This document shows positions 15,321 through 24,160 of a stretch of 44,936 bases of DNA, piece after piece (positions within the stretch are counted from its first letter, which is position 1; each line of letters starts with the position of its first letter). Origin of the DNA: Flavisolibacter sp. (GTDB lineage Bacteria > Bacteroidota > Bacteroidia > Chitinophagales > Chitinophagaceae); contig JAQBNG010000134.1 in assembly GCA_028288675.1 (NCBI GenBank), positions 1 through 44,936 of the forward strand, written 5' to 3'. A program made the translations under genes and the position numbers. The notes beneath the pieces were generated by a model, which had not been told where the DNA came from, did not search any database, and saw only the letters and a list, made by a program, of their open reading frames with translations.

Positions 15321-16337
15321 TGAGGCGCTTAAGGTTAATGCTCCACTTTGCAAAACTTCCTTAAATCATTTTTCCATCCACAATACCAAGCTAGCCAACC
15401 CTTCCTTCTAATTGAAAAAGCTATAGAGATTTATATCTATAAGATTCCAATTACCCTCTAACAGTATTCTGTCATACTGACGTGTTGTTGACAACCATTA
15501 AAAGTCCTCAAAATTCTTTCCCCGGCTGCCAAACTCTTAATCATATAATGGTTGGGCTCTGCCATTAAAATTCCCAGATTAAAGCCAAAAGCATCGTTTA
15601 TTAACTACTAACATATTTAGTAATTCTAATAAAAGCGCCACATAAAGCAAAACTAAATTTCTTTGCAAATATTATAAACTCTAAATGCTAATAATCAGTA
15701 GGTTACAATTATAGTACCTTAAATTATAGGTCATTTAAATAAAGAATATACCATGAACAAAGAAAAATACACTTGTTTTTCATATAAATGTATAATGCGC
15801 AATAACTGATTGTTTATCAATGTTATACAGGTTTATGCAACGAGCTATACTTATTTATATTTAGCTTATAAATGTTTTGCAAATAATTTTGCTGTTTCTA
15901 CTGTCCCACTCTATTAGGGTTATTAAGAACAATCTCTTATTTGTGCTTAAGGGAGTAACAGGTCATCGAAATTGAGTATAGCTAATATTGGAGGCATAAT
16001 GACAGTTTGTCTGGTTGCTTGTTTTAGTTGCTAAGTAAATCTGAGTACGATCTTAATGAACTTCAGAGCGGTCAAGTGCAGGATAACCGAAGCTCTAATT
16101 CGTCTGAGTAGCCTGCTTTTAAGTTTTCCAGAAAAGGATGCGAGCAGGGGGTACAGGGCGCCTTTGATTTTATGCGGAGCCTCTATTATTAGCTTATCGC
16201 TATTATTTGAAGTAGAATATGCACTCCCAAAGCTGGGAGGCGGCAGCTATCTCTTACACTGAGATTCTCTTATCAAGATTTAATGCGCTAACAGAACCAG
16301 TTAGCTTTAACTCCTGATCTGCTGTTATTTTTAACTA
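15321..16337. other. AT-rich non-coding stretch of about 1 kb
   Basis: No reading frame with protein-like composition. A small hairpin (TATAGA...TCTATA near 15422-15441) is visible but has no T-run. No tRNA or known RNA motif recognised. It is the longest gene-free stretch in the window and precedes the giant adhesin gene, so it may hold long upstream regulatory DNA. Confidence 0.5.
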
Positions 16338-16368
16338 TTGAAAAGGAAAGTCTTAAAAAATACTTTTT
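16338..16368 (+). promoter_or_regulatory. Promoter of the PKD adhesin gene
   Basis: TTG (16338-16340), 20-base spacer, TACTTTTT (16361-16368; seven of eight to TAnnTTTG). This is near-consensus spacing for Bacteroidota, giving a start near 16375 and a leader of roughly 37 bases. Confidence 0.6.
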
Positions 16369-16411
16369 AGATTAAATTGCAGTTCATGTATTTAAACTGG
16401 AATGTTAGCTG

Positions 16412-19400
16412 ATGAAGAGACTATATTATTTGCTTATTTTTACTCTAACCACATCTGTGCTGACTACCTATGCTCAGGATTTCTCAAATAAGGGGAAAGA
16501 TTTCTGGGTTGGCTATGGGTATCACCAAGTAATGACCACCGGAAACCAGCAGCAAATGGTGCTTTATTTTGCTACTGATGCGGTTACGACAGTAACAGTT
16601 GAAATACCAGGTTTGGGCTACAGCCAAACGTATGCAAACATTCCTGCCAATACTATTTTTACGTCGAATCCTTTGCCTAAGACCGGATCGCAAGATGCCA
16701 GGTTAACACAGGAAGGTACCTTCGATAATGGAATACACATTACCAGTACAAAACCGATTGTTGCCTATACTCATATCTATAATTCCAGTGTCTCAGGAGC
16801 GACACTTCTTTTTCCTACACCAACGTTAGGCAGGGAATATTACTCGGTTAATTTCACTCAAACCTCAAACTCCGCTAACGCTAATTGCTGGGTTTATGCC
16901 ATAGCAGTAGATACAGGAATTACAACCCTTGAGGTCATTCCTTCTGCCAATACGCTTAATTATCCCGCAGGTGTTCCATTCACTGTTAATCTTAAACAAG
17001 GACAAATTTTAAACCTGATGGGCGAACTGACAAGCAGAAATGATCCCTACACAGGCGAAGACTTAACGGGAACCAGTATTAAATCTATAGGTAGTGGCAC
17101 AGGGGGGTGTAAGAGAATCGCCGTCTTTAGTGGAAGTGGCAGGATAAGCGTTACGTGTAATAACTTTTCATCTTCATCAGATAATTATATTGTTCAGGCT
17201 TTTCCTAAGAATGCATGGGGGAAGAAATACCTGACGGTACCGACTAGTAGTTTGCCTAATAATTTTTTTCGGATCTGTGTTTCAGACCCAACTACTGTAG
17301 TTACTCTAAATGGCAATCCGCTTTCTGGCCTTATCAACAATTTTTATTACCAGTTAAATACCAGCCAGCCGGGACTTATCGAATCAGATAAACCGATTAT
17401 GGTTGCCCAGGTTATTACTTCGCAAGGTGCGTGTTCAAATGGTAGCCCCGGAGACCCTGAGCTTATTTACCTCAGTCCGGTAGAACAAAATATTGACAAA
17501 GTGATTTTGAACTCTACTTCAAATTTTTTAATTACTCAACACTGGATTAATGTAGTAATTAAAAGTACAGGAGTTGCTTCTTTTAAAATTGATGGAATCA
17601 GCTATACTTCCTTTAGTCCGCATCCGAGAGATGTAAATTATTCTTATGCGCAGGTTTCTGTAAGTTCGGGTCAACACACTTTATCCTCCGATTCGGGCTT
17701 TAACGCTATCGCTTATGGGTATGGCAATGCCGAGTCGTATGGCTATAACGCAGGCACTAATGTAAAAGACCTATTCCAATTTGTTTCCCTGCAAAACCAA
17801 TACGCTACTGTTAATTTCCCGTCTACCTGTAGAAATTCTCCTTTTCGTTTTTCAATGACCTTTCCTTATCAGCCTACCCAAATCAAATGGATTTTTGGGG
17901 CCGCTTTAAATGCAATGGGTATAAATGATGTTACCGATAACTCGCCAATGTTTGATTCCTCCTGGATCATCAATGGGAAAACCCTTTACCGTTATCCGCT
18001 TGCAGGTTCTTATACCATTAATACTTCCGGTACGTATCCTATAAAAATACTGGCGCAAAACTCCTCACCTGATGGCTGTAGCGGCGAACAGGAAGTTAAT
18101 TATGATGTTCAGGTAGTCGATCCGCCAGTTGCTGATTTCAATTTCACCACTTCCGGCTGTATATCCGATTCAGTACGATTTACCGATAATACAAGTACAA
18201 CCGGACGGCCTTCTGCTAAATGGTTCTGGAATTTCGATGATGGTCAAGGTTCACAAATACGCAACCCGTCACATTTGTACAATGCCGCAGGTACTTATAA
18301 TGTAAAGTTTGCGGTGGTTACGGATATTGGCTGCATATCGGATACAGTTACAAAGGCAGTTATTATATCGGAGCCACCGGTTGCAAAATTTGGAATTTCG
18401 TCTCCGGCCTGTATTAGTAAAGCAATCACCATAACAGATTCTTCAACTACAGCTACATCAACTATTAGTAAATGGACGTGGAACTTTGGAGATGGATCGC
18501 CTGTGATAGTTGCTACTGCCAATACGCCACAAACACATGCTTATACCACCGCAGGGCCTTATACAATTACTTTACAAGTTGAAAATGCGGGTGGCTGCAA
18601 GAGTCTGGTTTATTCAAAACAGATTATTGTATCCCCAAACCCAACTGTCAATTTTACTTTTGGCAAGGCCTGTTTACCTGCAGGAGCGGTTCAGTTTACA
18701 GATGCTTCAACAATATCCGATGGCACACAAAGTTCTTTTACCTATGTGTGGAGCTTTGGAGATGGTGGCCGTTCCGCTAATAAGAACCCAACTCATAATT
18801 ATGCGGCTATAGGGCCTTACTCAGTTTCCTTAGAGGTAGCGTCAGGAATTGGTTGTGTTGATAGTATTAGGAAAATAGTAGATTCCATATATGCACAGCC
18901 ACTGGCCGGCTTTAACGCACCTGCTGAAGTTTGTTTCGGCACAACAGTAAACTTTACCGATCAAAGCACGGCGCCTGGTAGTTCCATTACAGGGTGGCAT
19001 TGGGATTTTGGAGATGGAACCACTCCATCTACCCAGCAAAGCCCTACTCATAATTATACAGCGTCGGGCACTTATACGGTATCGCTGACAACTACTTCAG
19101 CAGTAGGTTGTATTTCTGCTGCAACAACAAAACAGGTTGTGGTAAACGCTTTGCCTTCGGCAGATTTTACCGCTTCGGCCCCAACCTGCATTACACAAAT
19201 AATTACGTTTACCCATACTTCAATTCCGAATTCGGTTACTATTACTAAATGGACATGGAATTTTGGGGATGGGAGTCCAACATCTAATCAGCAATCTCCA
19301 ACACATACTTATTCAGCAACTGGTACTTACAATGTAACCCTACAGGTTGAAACCGACAAAGGGTGTATAAGTATGGTCAAATCAAAACCTGTAGTAATTA

Positions 19401-20722
19401 GCCCATTGCCTGTACCTGGATTTATTATGCCTGGTAACTGCGTTAATGACCCCATCACTCAATTTATTGACACGACCTCAATTAGCGATGGGAGCCAGGC
19501 TTCATTTACCTATTTATGGAACTTTGGAGATGCGAATGCAACCGCTGGAAATCCAAACACTTCTACACTAAAAAATGCAACCCATAAATTCACCGCTACC
19601 GGTAATTATAATGTGACGATGACAGTTACTTCCGGCAACGGATGCTCTTCTTCAATTTCCCAGGTATTTACTATCAACGGTGCCGTTCCGGTGTCTGCTT
19701 TTGTTATTCAGGGCGGGCAGCAACATTGCAGCAACGACTCTTTGCGAATTACAGACAATTCATCTGTAAATCCGGGTAAATTAATCAAGCTTGAGATCTA
19801 CTGGGATTTTGCCGGAGACCCGACTAATAGGACTGTCATTAATAATCCTCTTCCAGGTGCTTCTTATAGTCATTTATATCCTGAATTTTTTACACCGGCA
19901 ACAAAAAGTTATATAGTAAATATCGTGGCCTACTCAGGAATAAATTGTCTTGCGTCATTTTCTCAAACTGTAATAATGAATGCGACTCCGGATATAGTTT
20001 TTAACGTGTTAGACCCTGTTTGTTCAAACGAACCCTCTTTCCAGGTTGCGGTTAATGTTCCTAACATGACAGGTGGCACAGGTGTTTTCTCAGGCACAGG
20101 CATAAACGGTAGTGGAATCTTTAAACCATCAACGGGAGCAGGAAATTACCTGATTCGCTATACCTATACTGCCCTGAATGGTTGTAGCAATTTTAAAGAA
20201 CAAAACATCAGGGTATATCCTGTGCCCAGAGTTAATGCCGGGCCTGACAAGTTTGTTTTAGAAGGCGGCTCTGCAACATTAAACGGTAGCTCTTCTGGTA
20301 GTGGTCCTGTTTACCTGTGGACCCCTGGAACGTATTTAAATAATCAGGCGATAGCCCAGCCTATAAGTACTCCGGACGGTGATATTACGTACAACTTAAT
20401 GGTTGTTACTTCAGATGGTTGTTCCGATTCTGACCAGGTGTTTGTAAGGCTGTTAAAGTCGCCAACCATTCCCAACGTTTTTACACCAAACGGTGATGGT
20501 ATAAATGATACCTGGGTGATTCAATATCTGGAATCTTATGTTGATGCAACAGTTGAGATTTTTAACCGTTATGGTAGTCTTGTATATCGCTCTGTCGGTT
20601 ATACAAAATCATGGGATGGAACTTACGGGGGTAAGCAAATGCCGGCGGGTACTTATTATTATATTATCAACCCTAAGAACGGCCGCAAACAAATTTCCGG
20701 ATTCGTAGATATTGTAAGATAA
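16412..20722 (+). CDS. Giant secreted adhesin: IgGFc-binding-like domain, seven PKD repeats, T9SS type B sorting domain
   Basis: 1436 residues. Signal peptide MKRLYYLLIFTLTTSVLTTYA. Residues about 25-450 match the IgGFc-binding N-terminal domain found in many Bacteroidota surface proteins (opening NKGKDFWVGYGYHQ). Then come about seven PKD-type beta-sandwich repeats, one per 85-95 residues, each with a W-x-F-G/D-D-G core near 602, 687, 777, 860, 946, 1033 and 1128; the seventh is degenerate (YWDFAGD). The C-terminus from about 1350 (PNVFTPNGDGINDTW...) is the gliding-motility-associated sorting domain that sends proteins through type IX secretion to the surface. It ends with TAA directly touching the ATG of the PorP-like gene, so the two are one operon. 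Confidence 0.93.
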   Translation: MKRLYYLLIFTLTTSVLTTYAQDFSNKGKDFWVGYGYHQVMTTGNQQQMVLYFATDAVTTVTVEIPGLGYSQTYANIPANTIFTSNPLPKTGSQDARLTQEGTFDNGIHITSTKPIVAYTHIYNSSVSGATLLFPTPTLGREYYSVNFTQTSNSANANCWVYAIAVDTGITTLEVIPSANTLNYPAGVPFTVNLKQGQILNLMGELTSRNDPYTGEDLTGTSIKSIGSGTGGCKRIAVFSGSGRISVTCNNFSSSSDNYIVQAFPKNAWGKKYLTVPTSSLPNNFFRICVSDPTTVVTLNGNPLSGLINNFYYQLNTSQPGLIESDKPIMVAQVITSQGACSNGSPGDPELIYLSPVEQNIDKVILNSTSNFLITQHWINVVIKSTGVASFKIDGISYTSFSPHPRDVNYSYAQVSVSSGQHTLSSDSGFNAIAYGYGNAESYGYNAGTNVKDLFQFVSLQNQYATVNFPSTCRNSPFRFSMTFPYQPTQIKWIFGAALNAMGINDVTDNSPMFDSSWIINGKTLYRYPLAGSYTINTSGTYPIKILAQNSSPDGCSGEQEVNYDVQVVDPPVADFNFTTSGCISDSVRFTDNTSTTGRPSAKWFWNFDDGQGSQIRNPSHLYNAAGTYNVKFAVVTDIGCISDTVTKAVIISEPPVAKFGISSPACISKAITITDSSTTATSTISKWTWNFGDGSPVIVATANTPQTHAYTTAGPYTITLQVENAGGCKSLVYSKQIIVSPNPTVNFTFGKACLPAGAVQFTDASTISDGTQSSFTYVWSFGDGGRSANKNPTHNYAAIGPYSVSLEVASGIGCVDSIRKIVDSIYAQPLAGFNAPAEVCFGTTVNFTDQSTAPGSSITGWHWDFGDGTTPSTQQSPTHNYTASGTYTVSLTTTSAVGCISAATTKQVVVNALPSADFTASAPTCITQIITFTHTSIPNSVTITKWTWNFGDGSPTSNQQSPTHTYSATGTYNVTLQVETDKGCISMVKSKPVVISPLPVPGFIMPGNCVNDPITQFIDTTSISDGSQASFTYLWNFGDANATAGNPNTSTLKNATHKFTATGNYNVTMTVTSGNGCSSSISQVFTINGAVPVSAFVIQGGQQHCSNDSLRITDNSSVNPGKLIKLEIYWDFAGDPTNRTVINNPLPGASYSHLYPEFFTPATKSYIVNIVAYSGINCLASFSQTVIMNATPDIVFNVLDPVCSNEPSFQVAVNVPNMTGGTGVFSGTGINGSGIFKPSTGAGNYLIRYTYTALNGCSNFKEQNIRVYPVPRVNAGPDKFVLEGGSATLNGSSSGSGPVYLWTPGTYLNNQAIAQPISTPDGDITYNLMVVTSDGCSDSDQVFVRLLKSPTIPNVFTPNGDGINDTWVIQYLESYVDATVEIFNRYGSLVYRSVGYTKSWDGTYGGKQMPAGTYYYIINPKNGRKQISGFVDIVR

Positions 20723-21727
20723 ATGAAGAGATACTTATTAATGGTAATGGGATGTTTAGTAACATTTGTCTGCATATCGCAGCAACGTCCGCATTATACC
20801 CAGTACATTTTAAATAACTATATTTTAAATCCTGCACTAAGCGGTATTGAAAATTACACCGATTTGAAGTTGAGTGCAAGAGACCAGTGGATTGGTTTTG
20901 AAGGCCGCCCTCAAACATTTTACTTATCGGTTCATGCGCCAATAGGGAAGAAGGACTATAAAACTTCATCTACCTCTTACAATGTTCCGGGGCAAAATCC
21001 ACGAGGTACTTCATACTGGCAGAATTATACGGCTTCGGAAGCGCATCATGGAATTGGTTTCTCTATTGTAAACGACATAACCGGCAACTACAATGTATTT
21101 ACCGCTAACGTTTCTTATGCTTACCATTTAGGATTATCGCCAACTACAAATTTAGCCGCCGGTTTTTCAGGGGGTCTTTCCAAAGTAAATTATAATCGTT
21201 CTAAATCTTCTGCACCTAACGATCCGGGTATAGGTCCGGGTGGAAATATTATTTATAAAACCCGTCCGGACTTGAATGCAGGGCTATGGGTATATTCCGG
21301 TAATTATTTTGTAGGAGTTAGCGCAAAACAAATAATTCCGCAAAAGGTGGCGTTCGTAAACGATACATTAGGATTAAAATTAGCCCCTCATTTGTTTGCA
21401 ACAGCGGGCTACCGGGTTTTGGTAAACGAAGATGTGAATGCAGTGCCTTCCATTATGGTAAAAAGCGTTACAGGAGCACCAACACAAGTTGATTTGAACA
21501 TTAAACTTCAATACCAGGATTTGCTTTGGCTGGGAGGAGGTTATCGTTTTGGAAATGGTTATACAGGAATGGTTGGCTTAAACGTAGGGAACACATTTAA
21601 TATCGGTTATGCTTACGATTATACTACCACCGCAATAAAGACAGTAAGCAACGGTACTCACGAAATAATTATAGGATTTTTATTAGGTAACCGTTATGAC
21701 GATTCTTGTCCGAGAAATGTGTGGTAG
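20723..21727 (+). CDS. PorP/SprF-family type IX secretion outer-membrane protein
   Basis: 334 residues. Signal peptide MKRYLLMVMGCLVTFVCIS, then the classic opening QRPHYTQYILNNYILNPALSGIENYTDLKLSARDQW, diagnostic for PorP/SprF. The rest is a beta-barrel-like series of amphipathic strands ending near GFLLGNRYDDSC. In Flavobacterium, SprF is needed for secretion of the adhesin SprB, and type B sorting-domain proteins often travel with a PorP/SprF partner. That suggests this protein serves the adhesin immediately upstream; the inference is from gene order. Its stop codon abuts the stop of the M56 gene on the other strand with no gap. Confidence 0.93.
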   Translation: MKRYLLMVMGCLVTFVCISQQRPHYTQYILNNYILNPALSGIENYTDLKLSARDQWIGFEGRPQTFYLSVHAPIGKKDYKTSSTSYNVPGQNPRGTSYWQNYTASEAHHGIGFSIVNDITGNYNVFTANVSYAYHLGLSPTTNLAAGFSGGLSKVNYNRSKSSAPNDPGIGPGGNIIYKTRPDLNAGLWVYSGNYFVGVSAKQIIPQKVAFVNDTLGLKLAPHLFATAGYRVLVNEDVNAVPSIMVKSVTGAPTQVDLNIKLQYQDLLWLGGGYRFGNGYTGMVGLNVGNTFNIGYAYDYTTTAIKTVSNGTHEIIIGFLLGNRYDDSCPRNVW

Positions 21728-23419
21728 TTACAAACGAACCACTTTTTTAGGCCGGGTAATTTTAATTGAATCTATATTTCTGCGTAATACTTCCTTTGCA
21801 ATTTTTATTTCCTGAACAGATGCATCAGGTAAAGCTGAACTTTTTGTTTTTGATTTTAGCTTGAACTCTTTTTCCATTTTTAGAAGTTCTGTCAGGGCTA
21901 TGGAATAGATGGTTTGCAAGCTATCAAGCTTTACTTCTGCCATTGCCTTTGATACATTTTCATTAATAGAAGGCCAGTCTAATTTATCGTAACCGGCTTT
22001 TAGGTTTTGCTCAATATTACTCCAGTTGATATTTTCCAGTTCATGCAGGTATTCCTGTTTTACCATTGCCTTTTCCTTTCTGTTTAATACTTCAGCCAAC
22101 GAAGCATCTATTTCTTTCCACTGTAAGGCGCCAACCACTTTTTTAGTTGCGGCTACCGCAGTTTCAACATTTTCAACCTCTTCTTTTGTTAAGTGGCCTT
22201 CTGCATCATCAAATTTTACAGGCATAATATGTTCAGTAACTGGGGGTACCGGCTCCTGCATCTCAGCAGATTCCCGGGGAGCAGAATTATAAATATCAAT
22301 TTTAATCTGGGCCGGAGTAATAGCTACTGAATTTTGAAACTGCTGTAACTCCGGTTTGTTGGTGGCGGGAACTATCTCGCGGCCCTTAGAGTTATTATTC
22401 AATTGCCAAGGCAAAAAAGTTTGCTCATAAGCATATGAAACATCCGGTAGGCCAACTTTTGAATCCTTAATAATCAAAATAGAATTAAAAATAAGTACAC
22501 AAAAAGTAGCTGCCAGCAGCGGAGCAAGTTGCACCAGTTTGAAGGTTTTTTTCTTTTCCATACCAACGATTTTTTCAATGCGTTTGAGTAAATTTTGTTT
22601 ACCGGCAGCGCCTAAAGCCAGTACTACATGTTTAGAGGAGGCTTTTTGTAAATGAAGCAGGGCAGAGGCATAGTCAACTTTGTTATAGCCAAATTGCAGC
22701 ACCATTTCATCACAGCATGTTTCCCTTTCTGCTTCAACAATATCCATAAAAGCTTTTGCAAACGGGTTAAAATACAGGAGTGTATGAATAATGGAAATGG
22801 CAAAATTAACGAGGTAATCGTAACGCCGGATATGTGAAAGCTCGTGCAGTAAAATAGCTTCTACCTGGGAGGCGGATAAATTATTTAAAGCCGCAACCGG
22901 CAAAAGAATAACAGGTTTTAAATACCCGATAGTAAGTGGCGATGAGATCAATTCAGATACAACCAGCTTTACTTTTTTGCCAATGTTTAAATGCGCTGAA
23001 ATTTTTTGTACAAACAACCGGTAATCCAGATCTGCTTTTTGAAGTCCCTCTCTTTTTATAAGCTGCAGAAATTGCCAGTTTTTAAAAAGCCGCAGAGCCG
23101 GAAAAGCCAGCAACAGGAGGTAAGCTATTGAAGCTGAAAAAAGACAAATCTGTAATAGGCTATTGGAATGTGTAACTGTATTTTCAAAAAATGCAAATGT
23201 GTTGGTACTGCTTTGATAATAGGAAAGAAACGTTATTAGAAACCAGGCAAATCCAACCAACATGGCCGCTACTGAAGCCTGGTATTTTTTTGTTGCAGAT
23301 AATTTGAGAAGATAACTAACGCCTGCAAATACACACCATAAAAAAGCCATTTGCCAAAAGCTGTTAAGTGTCGCCCATCCTAAGGCCTGCAAAAATTGCG
23401 ATCCGCTCCATCCGGTCAT
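21728..23419 (-). CDS. M56-family (BlaR1-like) membrane metallopeptidase sensor
   Basis: 563 residues. Several N-terminal membrane spans flank a zinc protease loop with HELSH at 192-196 (LLHELSHIRRYD) and EAERETCCDE downstream for the third ligand, then a span at about 297-316. In BlaR1/MecR1 this protease relays a signal that removes the BlaI repressor. The C-terminal half lacks the penicillin-binding sensor domain: it is a charged, helix-prone stretch ending SIKITRPKKVVRL. The stimulus is therefore unknown and is probably not a beta-lactam. Translated two bases after blaI, so one operon. Confidence 0.92.
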   Translation of the reverse strand: MTGWSGSQFLQALGWATLNSFWQMAFLWCVFAGVSYLLKLSATKKYQASVAAMLVGFAWFLITFLSYYQSSTNTFAFFENTVTHSNSLLQICLFSASIAYLLLLAFPALRLFKNWQFLQLIKREGLQKADLDYRLFVQKISAHLNIGKKVKLVVSELISSPLTIGYLKPVILLPVAALNNLSASQVEAILLHELSHIRRYDYLVNFAISIIHTLLYFNPFAKAFMDIVEAERETCCDEMVLQFGYNKVDYASALLHLQKASSKHVVLALGAAGKQNLLKRIEKIVGMEKKKTFKLVQLAPLLAATFCVLIFNSILIIKDSKVGLPDVSYAYEQTFLPWQLNNNSKGREIVPATNKPELQQFQNSVAITPAQIKIDIYNSAPRESAEMQEPVPPVTEHIMPVKFDDAEGHLTKEEVENVETAVAATKKVVGALQWKEIDASLAEVLNRKEKAMVKQEYLHELENINWSNIEQNLKAGYDKLDWPSINENVSKAMAEVKLDSLQTIYSIALTELLKMEKEFKLKSKTKSSALPDASVQEIKIAKEVLRRNIDSIKITRPKKVVRL

Positions 23420-23421
23420 GG

Positions 23422-23808
23422 TTACTGGTTTTTGAGGTTATTGAGTAAGGTTTGAATCTGCTCCAACTCCTCAGCGGAAACCTTTTGTTCCCCGCTACCC
23501 AATGCCTGCAAAACCAGTTGTGTTGATGAACCGCCAAACAGCGAATCAATCATTTTATCCAATAAATGTTTTTGTGTATTTTCTTTATTTACTGCGGGTT
23601 GATAGACATGTGTTCGCATGCTTTCGTCGCGTTTTACAAGCCCTTTTTCGTGCATGATTTGCATCAGCTTTAAAGTAGTGGTATAGCCAACGTCTTTTAT
23701 TTTAGCTAATCCTTCATGAACATCCCGAACGGTTGATGTGTTATTTTGCCACAAAATATTGAGGATCTCAAGTTCGCTTTCAGTTGGTTTTATGTATTTG
23801 GAAGCCAT
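23422..23808 (-). CDS. BlaI/MecI/CopY-family transcriptional repressor
   Basis: 128 residues: winged-helix domain (PTESELEILNILWQNNTSTVRDVHEGL, then TTTLKLMQIMHEKGLVKRD), then a dimerisation tail (KHLLDKMIDSLFGGS; EELEQIQTLLNNLKNQ). It binds palindromic operators as a dimer and is released when the partner protease is triggered. Directly upstream of the M56 gene. An inverted repeat at 23834-23849, between apparent -33 and -7 elements, suggests that it represses its own operon. Confidence 0.95.
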   Translation of the reverse strand: MASKYIKPTESELEILNILWQNNTSTVRDVHEGLAKIKDVGYTTTLKLMQIMHEKGLVKRDESMRTHVYQPAVNKENTQKHLLDKMIDSLFGGSSTQLVLQALGSGEQKVSAEELEQIQTLLNNLKNQ

Positions 23809-23833
23809 AGCTTAAACTATTGTGCGGCTAATT

Positions 23834-23849
23834 TACGATTTGTTTCGTA
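23834..23849 (-). promoter_or_regulatory. Candidate BlaI operator within the blaI-M56 promoter
   Basis: Perfect inverted repeat TACGA-6 bases-TCGTA, 26-41 bases upstream of the blaI start. On the minus strand it lies between TTTTGG (-33-like) and TAAATTAG (-7-like), which are 18 bases apart. A BlaI dimer there would block the polymerase. Whether BlaI or another protein binds is inferred from position. Confidence 0.5.
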
Positions 23850-24102
23850 TTACCAAAACCTTTTGGGAAGATTTTTTTAGGAAACGATTTTTCATAGATG
23901 AACGGTCTGTTGATTTGATGACTAGAAGTATAGGGAGATGGGGCAAGAAATTCCAGGAATTATGTAGCTGAATCCGGCACGTGCTAAGCAGAAATATCAG
24001 GTTCTTACTTTTGGAAAAGTATTGAGAAAGTAACCACCTGTTCTAATTACGACTACAGATCAATAACCCGGTTGAAAAGAATCGTGGTGGAGTATCATAA
24101 AT

Positions 24103-24142
24103 AAAAAGTCCCCGCTAAGCAGTAAGCGGGGAACTTTTTTTT
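24103..24142 (-). terminator. Bidirectional-looking terminator after hppA
   Basis: Stem CCCCGCT (24110-24116) with AGCGGGG (24125-24131), extended by AGT / ACT on the outside. It has A-run and T-run flanks on both sides, so on the minus strand a T-run (ACTTTTTATTT) follows. It is 18 bases beyond the hppA stop. Confidence 0.85.
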
Positions 24143-24160
24143 GTCTCTCACAAAGCAGAA

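Noticed and set aside
16056-16262. 68-codon plus-strand frame in the AT-rich gap
   Set aside because: No promoter, no start context and low-complexity composition; treated as chance.
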